Positions 10,786 to 20,971 of a stretch of DNA of 64,000 nt are shown here, piece by piece. The position numbers and the translations under genes are program-made. Numbering within the stretch: position 1 is the first letter of the stretch; every line of letters begins with the position of its first letter. The notes beneath the pieces were generated by a model. The model was not told the origin of the DNA. It ran no database searches and was given only the letters and a program-made list of their open reading frames with translations. The stretch covers positions 173,782,445 to 173,846,444 of the forward strand of contig OY998176.1 in assembly GCA_963921935.1 (NCBI GenBank), given 5' to 3'. This stretch comes from Galeruca laticollis (Eukaryota > Arthropoda > Insecta > Coleoptera > Chrysomelidae).

Positions 10786-10812
<27 letters not shown>
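10786..10812. repeat. (TA)n microsatellite, right of Penelope fragment
   Basis: About 13 TA dinucleotides ending in TAATATTT. It is the right-hand counterpart of the tract at 10191-10222. Confidence 0.95.
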
Positions 10813-10817
<5 letters not shown>

Positions 10818-10861
10818 TTTTTCCTAAACTAAATATATAAGAATAAATCATTCTCTGGATT

Positions 10862-11683
10862 ATGCCACCAAAGAAGAGAGGCAGTTATGATAAATTGTCC
10901 GAAAAGGATAGGGAAATGGACGTTAAGGCTTACAAAGAAGGAGTTGGATTGGAGGAATGCCAACGAAGATTTACTATCAATAAATCAACTCTATTATGAC
11001 ATGTTCGACAAACAAATGAAATCGCAAATAATGACTAAAAACGAATATGTACAAAACATATTTTTAATGTTGAAATGGAAACATTATTAGTCAAACACAT
11101 TCTAAAGTTTGAAGAAGTGTTTTTTGGTTTATCCATAAAATATGTCCGAAAAATTGCATCCAACTTACATAAATGCACAAACTACCTCATAATTCTAATA
11201 AAGAAAAATGCATGGCTGGGAAAAATGGTTTAACGGGTTCATGGGATGTCAAAAGGAATTATTACGCAGATGACCTGAATCTACAGAGTTTTACGAACTT
11301 CTGGAAAACTTGGTCGACAAATATAATATTGATGCGAACACAATATTTAATGTTGACGAATTCGGAAATTCCACAGTTAAAAAAATAACACTGAGTGTTA
11401 TAAAAGGTAAATGACATGTGGGTGGAATTACTAGTGGTGATAGAGTAGTTAACACAACAGTTGCGATCTGTACTAATGCTGCTGGCCTTTATATCCTCCC
11501 ATGATAATTTTTAAGAGAAAAAAATATGTTTCCGAATTAGCAAAAGGTGATCCCAGAGGAAGTATTGGTCAAAATTCTGACCGTGGTTATACTAACTAAC
11601 TTATTCCTAGCTTGGCTAAAACATTTTCACGAAATTGTAAAAAGTGGCCCCAACAAAGATATTATTTTATTATTAGATGGACA
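10862..11683 (+). pseudogene. Pogo-like transposase A, N-terminal and first DDE part
   Basis: The start MPPKKRGSYDKLSEKDREMD is a typical pogo N-terminus. It is followed by a Psq-like HTH (YKEGVGLEECQRRFTINKST) that ends in an early stop at about 11010. Degenerate CENP-B-type sequence follows. Near 11300-11400 the DDE start appears: NLVDKYNIDANTIFNVDE, where IFNVDE carries the first catalytic Asp. HVGGITSGDRVVNTTVAIC and ICTNAAGLY follow to about 11500. The block LLLDGHT at about 11670 carries the second Asp and is cut by the mariner insertion at 11,686. The gene resumes at 15,100. Confidence 0.8.
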
Positions 11684-11685
11684 TA

Positions 11686-11994
11686 CAGGGTGTTCCATCT
11701 CAGATGAGCCACCCCGTATATTTCTTATCCCATAGTGATTGAAAAAATTTTCCGAAACACGTCGCATGATTTTTTTTGGGGGATTACTTTTGACGTATAT
11801 TTGAGGCTTGAACAAGCAACCCCCTAAGAGGGGGCGCTTCAACCCCTCAAAATTGAATAGAGAAGAGGGGTTGAGTGATACTTCATTTGTAAGGCCTTGG
11901 AAGCCTATTTACAACGGTGTATGAAAAAAAAATCACATTCTTAAAAAAATTCATTGTTTTATCATGCTTACAATCAAAAAAATCAAAACTGCGT
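11686..11994 (+). repeat. Left terminal inverted repeat of the mariner-like element
   Basis: It starts CAGGGTGTTCCATCTCAGAT and includes GACGTATATTTGAGGCTTGA and GGTTGAGTGATACTTCATTT, both present in reverse orientation at the right end. Confidence 0.88.
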
Positions 11995-12179
11995 CTTTAA
12001 ATCAAATGTCCAAATTGTCCTCCACTGATTTCCATACAATAATTAATTCTCTCGAACTTATAAGTAAAACAAAAAAAAACATTTTCTTATCTTTATCACG
12101 TTTCTTCGATCATTTCATGTATGAAAAATCAATCTGTTTAGTTACTACTTTGCTGCTTTGTTTACAATTTTAAAAATAA

Positions 12180-12383
12180 ATATGGTGTACACATTGCAAG
12201 AACGTGTTGAACTGGTTAGCCTGTTTTACCAGAATAAAAATGGTGCCCGAACGGCTGCAAGGATATTTAACCGAAACCATCCTGAACGTAGGGTTCGCCA
12301 TAAGCACGTAATGGAATTAATATCAACATTTGTTGAGACGGGTTCGGTAATGGATAAAATAAAAATAGGTAAAAAAACTTTTT
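12180..12383 (+). pseudogene. Mariner-like transposase, N-terminal HTH
   Basis: The start MVYTLQERVELVSLFYQNKN is followed by GARTAARIFNRNHPERRVRH and VMELISTFVETGSVMDK, the helix-turn-helix that opens beetle and other insect mariner-like transposases. The frame ends where the flank of the TTAA insert begins (stop at 12383). The body of the gene resumes at 14,094. Confidence 0.72.
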
Positions 12384-13118
12384 AAGTTAAACGGTTTTAT
12401 GTTGAACATACATTGCAATGTTTAAGATAAATGTACTAAAAACCAAAAAATAATAAAATAGATACAGTCGTGGGAATTATAAACATATGCATAGACTAGA
12501 CTAAAATAAAACCGTGGGGCACGTCAATTGTCTACAAATTATCGACTTAATGTGCGATAGAAGAATCGTTTAATTCGTCGTTAGGCAGTTGGCCCGCAGA
12601 CGGTGAGGAAATTACTCACTATTTTCTTGCTCATGGAAATTCCAATAGTTATACACTCCATGTAAATAAAAGAGATGTTTCAACTAGTTTATCGTTGGAC
12701 ATTCACACTGCTGGCTGGCGAGGAATCGTTTCACTGCTCGTAGTTTGTCTTTAATCGACAAAACATATGATAAAAGTACTAGTCGCTCACCACTATGAAA
12801 CCCTAAAACACTCGCTTATAATCGAGCTTGCTAGCTTGTTTCCACATTCTAGCCCTACTTATCACACGTCCATCGTTGTCGGTTGAACAACTGCCTAATT
12901 ATAGTGTAACATTACAAAACAAAAATTTTAATCAACGATTGTAGGCAATTGACGTGCCCCACGGTTTTATTTTAGTCTAGTCTATGCATATGTTTATAAT
13001 TCTCACGACTGTATCTATTTTATTATTTTTTGGTTTTTAGTACATTTATCTTAAACATTGCAATGTATGTTTAACATAAAACCGTTTAACTTAAAAAGTT
13101 TTTTTACCAATTTTTATT
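12361..13118. repeat. 758 bp imperfect palindrome
   Basis: The left arm 12361-12537 and right arm 12943-13118 are near-perfect reverse complements, sharing ACGGTTTTATGTTGAACATA, ACATTGCAATGT and TAAAACCGTGGGGCACGTCA. The inner 400 bases also show weaker symmetry, for example TAGGCAGTT near 12580 and AACTGCCTA near 12890. The outermost 26 bases of the left arm lie outside the TTAA that bounds the insert, yet they are repeated in the right arm, so the palindrome includes host flank. Confidence 0.88.
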
Positions 13119-14085
13119 TTTTGGTTTTTAGTTTTTATTTCGCATTCTGTTTAATTCATTCAGTGCTTCATTATTGCAAGGTTTCTTGCCCGTTAGTTTA
13201 TTGCAGTCCAACTCCTCTATACGTAGTTGGTGGATTCAGGCTGGATTAATCAGATACCTAAATTACAGATTCAATTTCTAAATTTAAATCTTATTATTTA
13301 CGCCATTTAGTGGCTGCGCCCATCTTAAATATTTAGGTTGTATAGTGCACTGTAGTCTTCTTGTCAAGCCTTTTTATTTGTTGATACCCATATTGGTGGG
13401 ATTGATAAAAAATTGTTATCAGCCATTTGGTAGCGGCGGCCATCTTAGATTTTAATTTTGCATAGTAAATTGTATTCTACTTGTTGAGACCTTTCATTTG
13501 ATACCCATGTTGAGGTGATTGATAAAACCTACGTTATCCGCCATTTTGTAGAGGCCGTTATCTTGGATTTCAATTTTATAAAGTATATTGTATTCTACTG
13601 GTTGAGCACTTTCATTTGATATCCATATTGATGAGATTGATAAAACCTACGGTATCCGCCATTTTGTAGCGGCCGCCATCTTGGATTTAAATTTTTTATA
13701 GTATATTGTATTCTGTTTGTTGAGCCCTTTCATTTGATACCCATGTTGATGAGATTGATAAAACCTACGTTATCCGCCATTTTGTAGCGGCCGCCATCTT
13801 GGATTTCAATTTTTTATAGTATATTGTATTCTGCTTGTTGAGCCCTTTCATTTGATTTCCATACTGATGGGATTAATAAAACATAAATTATCCGCCATTT
13901 TGTAGCGGCGGATAATTCTTGAATTTATAATGATAATGAATAAACATAATTGTATTGCCACCAAAATCCAAAGTGTATACAAAATTTCAGATTAATCGGT
14001 TGACAGGAAGAGGGTGAAATTTGAATTACTAAATTTGACCCAAGAATAAATAATAAAACAAACGGGGTGAGCTAAATAAAACCGT
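12391..14085. mobile_element. TTAA-flanked insert with ACGGTTTTAT ends
   Basis: TTAA at 12387-12390 is followed by ACGGTTTTAT, and ATAAAACCGT is followed by TTAA at 14086-14089. This gives 10 bp inverted ends with a TTAA target duplication. The insert splits the mariner-like transposase. It has no coding capacity that I can recognise. It contains the right arm of the 758 bp palindrome and a 118 bp tandem repeat. TTAA duplication is known for piggyBac and some other DNA transposons, but the ends lack piggyBac's CCC start, so the superfamily is left open. Confidence 0.6.
13290..13915. repeat. 118 bp tandem repeat, about 5 copies
   Basis: The box CCGCCATCTTGGATTT recurs with starts at about 13319, 13437, 13555, 13673 and 13791, an exact 118 bp step. 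Each unit also carries TGTTGAGCCCTTTCATTTGA, TGATGAGATTGATAAAACCT and TATCCGCCATTTTGTAG. Units become more diverged toward the left. The array ends at 13915 with GCGGCGGATAATTC. Confidence 0.95.
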
Positions 14086-14093
14086 TTAAAAAA

Positions 14094-14809
14094 ATGGAAC
14101 CCATTGGAATTGTGAATTATGAAGGAGCAGCTGTGTCGGTATTGGGCCATGTCCAACTTATGCCAAACACGCAATCTGTCCGACAACTTTCTGCCATTTC
14201 CGGTATTAGCCAATCTAACGTTTTCAAAATTTTACATAAACACAAGTTCCATCCGTACAAAATTAAGTTAATTCATGAAATAAATGATTATGATTTGGAT
14301 CGAAGGCAAGAGTTTTGCGAAATTATGGCCGAGCGCATCAACTATAACCCAAATTTCGTGTAAAGCGTTTGCTTTTATGACTAATGCACTTTTTCACTTA
14401 ATGGAGAGGTTAACCAGCATAACTGTAGAATTTGGAGCGATACAAATCCTCATGTATTTCGAGAATCTCATACTCAATATCCGGAAAAGCTAAACGTTTG
14501 GGTAGGAATTTTGGGAGACCACCTAATTAGACCTCTGTTTATTCCTGGTAATTTAATGAAGAAATTTATCTTGTGGAGTGGCCTGCCCGATCTCCTGATC
14601 TGAACTCTACGGACTTTTTCTTGTGGGGACATCTTGAGTCCAAGATTTTTGTGACTCAGCCTGAAAATTTTGACGAACTACGCCAGCGAATTGTAAAGGA
14701 GTGTCGTCAAATAACTTCAATTATGCTGGACCATGTTAGAGACGGTTTTCAGTCAAGATTGTATTATTGTATGGAAGTCAATGGAGGACAATTTGAACAT
14801 TTGATTTAA
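14094..14809 (+). pseudogene. Mariner-like transposase, central and C-terminal part
   Basis: The first frame (to 14363) gives VLGHVQLMPNTQSVRQLSAI, SGISQSNVFKILHKHKFHP and IHEINDYDLDRRQEF, the second HTH and linker. After a frameshift come CTFSLNGEVNQHNC, RIWSDTNPHVFRESHTQYP and LNVWVGILGDHLIRPLFI, the first DDE block. A deletion removes the middle. The C-terminal frame (14573-14809) reads EWPARSPDLNSTDFFLWGHL, then QPENFDELRQRI and VNGGQFEHLI, ending in a stop. The SPDLxxxDFFLWG block carries the third catalytic residue region in insect mariner relatives. Confidence 0.84.
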
Positions 14810-14811
14810 AA

Positions 14812-15097
14812 TTTTTGATTTTTTTTATTGTAAGCAAGATAAAACAATTAATTTTTCTTAAGAATGTGATTTTTTTCATACACCGTTGTAAAGAAGCTTC
14901 CAAGACCTTACAAATGAAGTATCACTCAACCCCTCTTCCCTATTCAATTTTGAGGGATTGAAGCGCCCCCTTTTAGGGAGTTGCTTGTTCAAGCCTCAAA
15001 TATACGTCAAAAGATGTCCCTCAAAGAAAATCATCCGACGTGTTTCGGTAAATTTTTCCAATCATTATGGGTGGCTCGTCTGACATGGAACACCCTG
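14812..15097 (-). repeat. Right terminal inverted repeat of the mariner-like element
   Basis: Reverse complement of 11686-11994 with scattered changes, ending GGAACACCCTG before the TA at 15098. It starts directly after the transposase stop codon. Confidence 0.88.
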
Positions 15098-15099
15098 TA

Positions 15100-16141
15100 T
15101 ATATAGTAATAACTCTTCTACAGCTACCTGCACATACAACACATAGACGTCAGCCCTTCGATGTAGCATTATTCAAACCGCCAGAGTTATTTCGCAAAGG
15201 CACAAGATTCTTGGTTAAGGGCTCATGTTGGACAAGGTATTTGAACTTCTGATATTCCAGAACTCATTGGTGAAGCATATGGAAGGGCAGCTACTAATGG
15301 AACCGCACAAAATTCTTTTAAAAGACCAGGTATTTGGCCTAACAATAGAAATATTTCCCTAGACCATATTTTTACACATTCCCTTGCAGTCCAGCGACAA
15401 ATATAAAATTAAAATCCCAAAATACCTTAGAAAATATCTGAAGACCAAACAACACCAAAATTAAATAGTCAAGTTTGTCCATCATTATCTACAATTTTGA
15501 CCGGAACACAGAAAACATCTGGAGACAAGACATCTGAAGACAAACAGCCTGAAGACAAAACACCTGAAGAAACAACACCATCAAAATTAAATTGGCTGGT
15601 CCATCTTCATCTGCTATTTTCTCCGAAATTAGTTCTAAGACATTTAATGAAAGTTTAGAAGAGATATGTACCCTTCCATATACTGCCCAAGTCAGTGGTA
15701 CTAGTAAAAAACGTCAACACACCACGTCATCAGCTGTAGAACTGACTAGCACAACAAACAAAGATGAGTTAATTGCTAAAAAAACAAATAAGGAAGAGTC
15801 ATAAACGGCCAAAATAAATATGAAGGGCAAGAAAACCGAAGAAGCTATTCAAGAAGTGAAATCTGATTTGTTCAATAGTCCAAAAGGACTGATTAAAACA
15901 TACAACCGCAACAATAACCAAAAATACGACAGATAAAGAGAAATACTGAAAAACAAGTTTGGAGGAATCAATTTATTCAAGCGAAGAAGGTGATGATGCA
16001 CTGGGGTTGTATTGTCACGATTCCCATTCCAACTCTGTAGCGGAAGAAGGATTGGATAAATGTCAAGTTTGCTTAAAATGGGCACACGAAAAGTGTACAG
16101 TAATCAAAGAGGACGAGATTTCGATTTGTGACGTATGTTAA
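15100..16141 (+). pseudogene. Pogo-like transposase A, DDE end and PHD-like tail
   Basis: The gene resumes after the mariner insertion with ITLLQLPAHTTHRRQPFDVA, the block after the second catalytic Asp, then IPELIGEAYGRAATNG and FKRPGIWPNNRNI with frame changes. The low-complexity region follows with KTSGDKTSEDKQPEDKT-type repeats, then GPSSSAIFSEISSKTFNESL and KKRQHTTSSAVELTSTTNKD. The last 60 codons end in a Cys/His cluster, CQVCLKWAHEKC then CDVC before the stop at 16141. This resembles the PHD-like finger at the C-terminus of several insect pogo transposases. About 15 residues are missing across the insertion point, and stops occur at several places. Confidence 0.8.
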
Positions 16142-16208
16142 AATTAACTTTTAATGTGAGTTCAAATTATCTTACTAGTGGTTTATTTTAGGAGATTAAT
16201 TTCTAATG

Positions 16209-16383
16209 AGAACAGACATCCGAGAATAGTCCTAGAAAACAACCCGCCCGGCTCAAGACCTCCCGGGAGACCAGCTAAAAGGTGGAAAGATAGCTGGCAA
16301 TCCACCTCCCAGGAAAAGATGCAGAGGCAGCTTCAGAAATAACAGATCGACAGAACTCCAAGAAGTAGAAGAAGAAGAAGAAC
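16209..16383 (+). mobile_element. 5'-truncated RTE-like LINE tail with 8 bp target duplication
   Basis: The insert encodes RHPRIVLENNPPG then RPPGRPAKRWKDSW, the C-terminal end of an RTE-type reverse transcriptase (R-P-x-G-R-P-x-x-R-W). It ends in a GAAGAAGAAGAA tail at 16362-16383. TTCTAATG occurs immediately before (16201-16208) and after (16384-16391), a clean target-site duplication. It lies in the right subterminal region of pogo-like element A. Confidence 0.82.
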
Positions 16384-16632
16384 TTCTAATGTGGGTTCAA
16401 TTTAGGTTACTATTGGTTCATTTCAGGTAACCGCAAGCCTAATTTGAACCATTTTACTGGAAATTGTTTTTCATTTGCTAAATAAAAATGATTTTTTGTT
16501 CTTTTTGTTTAGTATTAATAAAAGCTTGTAAATCCTCTATCGTTTAAGTTTCAAATGGTCTCTTAAAATTCATCAATAACGCAATCATGGTTATTACTTT
16601 CGAAATGGTTCAAATTAGGCGACCCTCACCTA

Positions 16633-18529
16633 TACAACTCGAGTATAATTACTTATCACTATTCTTGAGGCGATATAACCTATTTTGAAGTATCAGAACT
16701 TATGACAATCTGTACATATTTTTGTCGTACCACTGTGGTTTCACAATTGAAATATTGGCATTTTCATGAAAATTTACATTACACGAGTTGTCGAGATCCT
16801 CAATTAAGGAATTAATTTACTGGGATAGCATATATGCTATTCTTGTGTAAATGAAACAAGTACAATGAAATTATAAAAGCTTGCAGGTCAACATCAGCAG
16901 AGAGTCATTATAGAATCAATAATTCAACAAGCGTTATGCAGAGAATCACGTATTTACAATCTGAGCCACATATTATATCATAATCTTCAAATGTGCGAGT
17001 GGATTATATCCAAATTTGTCGAATTTACTGATAAGTTGTAATTGGTCATTTAACATCAAAAATCCATAAACTAAATGAAACTTGTTAATAACCAGGGTAA
17101 TGGTATTAAACACTAGATTTAGGTAAAACTCAATTAAAACGGACAAAGCGATAAAATTTGGGTGTATGTTCGAATTTTAGGATTTGATATAGATCATATA
17201 TATCAGTGAATATTTGTTGGCCTGCTGGTTATGGAAAATTATAAATACTTATTCAACGTTTATTTGTTAGATAATTTTAATACTTGATGGATACTGATAG
17301 TATTTTTCCATTCAACTGATCCAACAAATTAGAAATTTCGTAAACGAGGGAAATGAAAAAAGGAATTCCAGTAAAATATAAATATGGATGATATTCTGAA
17401 CAACAGCACTATAATAACAGTGAAATATTCCTACCAGAGAGTCAATGAAAAGATGAAACATATGGAAGGAGAAATAATTTGAAGGCGATTTTAGTTTAAT
17501 GGAACATCTTATTGAAAACATTGGATACAAAAATTGGTAGTAACAATTAGTTCCACATTATATGCAAACTCAACCAGTTGTGGATATATTTGGATGAAAG
17601 GAAATATTGAATTAGAAGTTAGTATCAAAGGGACGAATGTAATGATACATTGTAATCAAGATACTACTAAACCACCGAACAAAATAGGAATGGGAGTAAC
17701 TACGTATGAATATCTGGAAATAATTCCAACAGAAAATGAGAAGATAGAAGGATCATTCGGAAATAGGAGGAAAAATCAACGGAATTATACTATATACTGA
17801 ATAACACAATGCTGCGTGCATAGTGATAATATTATATTATAACAATATCAATAATAACAAACGCAAGCGAGAAAGAAGAATGGTGCTGGGAACAACACAA
17901 TGAAAATGTAACATTAAAGAAGAAATGCTAATGAAGAAAAAGGAATACATATGCTTTTGGAGAAATGTAAAGAGAAACACAACTCGAACGAATGAGACGA
18001 AAAATATGAAGGAGGCAATTGGGATATTATATATTCTATTGAATAAACTTGCCAATTAAAATCAAGTTTTAAATATTTTGTTGACAAACGCGACTACGTA
18101 TCAGTCACTTTCAGTAATATGTAGCTGTCGACGAGGAACGGATTATTAAAGAAGAAACTCCTTATAGATCGGGTAACGTCAGGTACATTCGTTAAAGATC
18201 GAGAAGGAGAAAAAATATAAAATCTCGAAGTTTCCAAGACAATGTCCAGGGGTTGTTCACTTTTTAGTTCTGACTAACAACAACTAAGCGCTGCTGTTCC
18301 GCAGCTGGTAAGAAATTATATTTTATTGTTGGTGAAACTGCTGTTTTCGATATCACGGTGGTTCCGTGTCGATCTTAACGTCAACTTAATAGATAAATCA
18401 TCTTTCAAATTTGATTGTTTGAATTTAAGAGCATTGAATATTCGTTATTTCGTGTTTATGATTTCATCATTCTTATCTTTCTTTAATATTATTGATAATA
18501 TATTGGATTCTTATGTTATTTTAATAATT
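16633..18529. other. Spacer with short unrecognised frames
   Basis: No element ends or known protein motifs were found. The longest frame, 17534-17800 on the plus strand, gives an 88-residue peptide with one C-G-Y and one IHCNQDT segment but no family I recognise. It may be part of a decayed retroelement. It is left unassigned. Confidence 0.35.
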
Positions 18530-19310
18530 GTATTTACGTGTTGTGTACCTAATGGTTCTTTAAAGAACACTGAAAAGCCAATGCATGCTTTACCTAAAGT
18601 TCTTGAGGTAAGTTAAATTGCAAACTTATAATCTTTTATTTATAAAGACCTAAAAATGTAGGACTAATGAAGCATTGCATATTTATAACTTTTACGTCAA
18701 CGCAAAGTTTCCCATTGAAAAATATAATATTCTTATGTACATAAAAAATATATTCCCATAACATTCACATTATAAATTTGTTTGTCACATTGTTCAGAAA
18801 AGAAATAGTTTTGAATAATGTGTTTTGCTTTATTTTACTTCATATGTGCTGATAGGAACTTCCTTATAATTAACAATTTCTTTTTTGCTAGATTTTCCAT
18901 ATGTGGATGAATAACATTAACCATGAATATTAACTCGCCCAGAATAAAGATAAAGTCATTCGGAACTATAGAGTTTGTGATGTTCACTTTTCTGAGGATT
19001 GAAAATTCCAAGCCAAAAATAATAGAACAAATTTAAAACGAGATGCAGTACCTACTTTATACTTGGGACAAACTGGTAAATACTGTAGTTGATTGATTAT
19101 TAAATGATGTAAAATTACTAATTACAAGTGGATATATACTAAAATTCCTGAAATAATTGAGGATATTTTAATAATTTAGTGTGTATTGTGAAGATGAATG
19201 AACATACTATTTTTGATAGCCACTTCATTTTATTTTTGTTGTTTTAGAAAGTGGCGGCCCACAACCAGATTTCAGTCAAAGTTCTAATGGAAAATCGATG
19301 GAAAGTTTAG
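18530..19310 (+). pseudogene. THAP-domain gene remnant, three phase-matched exons
   Basis: Exon 1 ends TCCVPNGSLKNTEKPMHALP then KVLE at 18607 before a GTAAGT donor. Exon 2 (18892-19075, acceptor TTTTTTGCTAG) gives IFHMWMNNINHEY, then DKVIRNYRVCDVHFSED, LKRDAVPTLYLGQT and a GTAAAT donor. Exon 3 (19248-19310) reads ESGGPQPDFSQSSNGKSMES. The order matches a THAP zinc finger (C2CH, W, CxxHF, AVPTL). Intron phases agree at each join. Two in-frame stops lie in exon 2 (about 18931 and 19003). The second zinc cysteine appears replaced by glycine (CVPNG), so it is probably non-functional. THAP domains occur in host factors and in P-element-type transposases; I cannot tell which this was. The true 5' start is not clear. 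Confidence 0.62.
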
Positions 19311-20086
19311 GTAATATATTAGTATAATGTGTACTTTGATGTATTCTCACACTTCATTACAAAATAAGACGATTTAAATATTTAGTTCAATAAATACTAG
19401 TGCAGGATTGTGTTGAAGTAATAATAAATTGTTCTTTTCCTGACCTAACAAAACTAGCATTTATTTTAAAAATTTATGTACGCAAGGACAATACTCATTA
19501 AATTGCAATATTTTATAGTATACATAAGAAACACACCTACAGGTTTGAAAGTACAAAAATCAATGTGATAAAAACATTAAAAATTATTAACAAACTAAAT
19601 TACATTATTTTATTGATAATTTAATATTGTGGTATTATGAAGGTATACTTCGGAGGGCTTTCAACCTTAGTTTGATTATATTGTTTTTATTTATTTATAA
19701 TTAGAACAAGTGAGGACATTGTGAGAAGATGTAAACGTTACAAAAAAGTAACACTGTACAAGACAATCCCTAGATGAACTATTGCACGGAAAATCTCATG
19801 CAAGCTGCTCAACACATCAAAACATTTTCTGTATATATACACACACAAGAGTATTTAACAAATATTATGGAGTTCACTAACTCCAAAATATATTTATAGG
19901 TACGTCAATATCTATTTTCACTAACGTAGGTGACAAAAACTCCATTTACCAGAGGATATATAATAAAATAATAATCTTTAATTTATCCTGAATCCTAATA
20001 CAACGTGATAGTAACAAAATGGAATAAAACTGGCAAGCTTTAACAGTAATTACAGATTAGTAGTCATGCATTCATGAATAGCTATT
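19311..20086. other. Spacer, possible further THAP-gene introns
   Basis: No supported exon or element. A pyrimidine-rich acceptor-like site precedes 19705, and a short basic frame (EDIVRRCKRYKKV) follows, but nothing confirms it as an exon of the THAP remnant. Confidence 0.3.
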
Positions 20087-20206
20087 TGTATAACAAGTGA
20101 GGAAAGTGCTACTTTTCCTCCCGAGGATGAAGTTCACTGCCCGATGCTTAGCGGAGGGCAGTAATCATTCGAGGGAGGAAAAGACACTTTACACCCATGT
20201 TATACA
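20087..20206. mobile_element. 120 bp hairpin, MITE-like
   Basis: The outer ends TGTATAAC and GTTATACA are reverse complements. Inside, TTTTCCTCCCGAGGATGA pairs with a reversed TTTTCCTCCCTCGAATGA, and ACTGCCC pairs with GGGCAGT around a short loop. The whole 120 bases can fold on itself. Size and structure suit a small non-autonomous element, but no target duplication was confirmed. Confidence 0.6.
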
Positions 20207-20971
20207 TCTGATTTTTCCGCCTTCCTCGAATAACAAGATATTTTCAATAATTTATTTATGAAACTAACAAACAAAATTTATAAATACTACTTAGGATGGA
20301 CTTTTACGAAACTTGGCAGGGCATCGAGGATAGACTTCTAAAATGCTTGGCTAGCCATCGGGGATGTACGTTTTTATTTGTACTTAAAATCCCTTGGGAT
20401 TTCAACTGTCCCTTTATATCCTTTGAGTTTAACATAGTTTCTAACATGTGAGACTAAAGTGACCACGTTAGTCTCGAAATTGCAAAAATTATTTCATTGA
20501 TAAGGTACTATGACGTCACTTTTACTTTTCCTCCCTTAGTCTTAAACTTACGTCTCCTGAGTGGGCCATAGAAAAAGATCAATTCCTTCTAAATAATAAA
20601 TATCTAGAAGTAATATTAGAATTGTTTTGTGTGTATTTGTATTCAAATGTAATGGTTATGTTCTGAATTATAATTTTAAGTTGTACATTATAAATTATGT
20701 AGAATGTACAATTAAATTTTTCTGAAAATAGTATGTATCACTTGGTTCCTAGTTTATATGGAAGTAAATTCCCAGTACAAAAATAAGTCCTTGTAAATTG
20801 CGCAGGAAAGAATATCGATTGAAATAGTTTAATGTAAAATATGCAGCATGAAATTATTTACATATTATGCTAGTTTACCATGCTTGCTGTGAATGTAAAA
20901 AAAATACTGGAAACAGTGCATATAATTACTAGTAGTAATGTTCTCAATATGCGATATAGCCAGTTGGTTTG
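20207..20971. other. Spacer without recognised features
   Basis: AT-rich sequence. ACTTTTACTTTTCCTCCCTTA near 20520 echoes part of the preceding hairpin, so a larger non-autonomous element may extend through this stretch. No coding motif was seen. Confidence 0.3.

Larger units (their letters stand above)
11686..15097 (+). mobile_element. Mariner-like element with ~300 bp terminal inverted repeats
   Basis: Both ends begin CAGGGTGTTCCAT and are flanked by TA (11684-11685 and 15098-15099), the Tc1/mariner target signature. The inverted repeats extend about 300 bp (11686-11994 and 14812-15097) with scattered substitutions and small indels, far longer than the usual 20-30 bp. A decayed transposase lies between them in two parts, 12180-12383 and 14094-14809, separated by a TTAA-flanked insert. 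The element sits inside the DDE domain of pogo-like transposase A: host motif LLLDGHT precedes it and TLLQLPAHTTH follows it. Confidence 0.88.
5576..16630 (+). mobile_element. Pogo-like DNA transposon A (outer), heavily interrupted
   Basis: The ends are imperfect inverted repeats. The left end reads GTGGAGAGTTGCC then TAATTTGAAC. The right end, reversed, reads GGTGAGGGTCGCC then TAATTTGAAC. Each is flanked by TA (5574-5575 and 16631-16632), as expected for pogo/Tc1-mariner insertions. The transposase inside begins at 10,862 and ends with a zinc finger at 16,141. The 11 kb span is inflated by later insertions: a second pogo, a MULE, a Penelope fragment, a mariner, a TTAA-flanked insert and an RTE tail. 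Copies of the CCTAATTTGAACC motif lie near both ends (5589, 5606, 5931-5955, 16395, 16438, 16608) and are candidate transposase-binding sites. Pairing of these two ends is inferred from sequence match, orientation and the enclosed gene. Confidence 0.72.
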
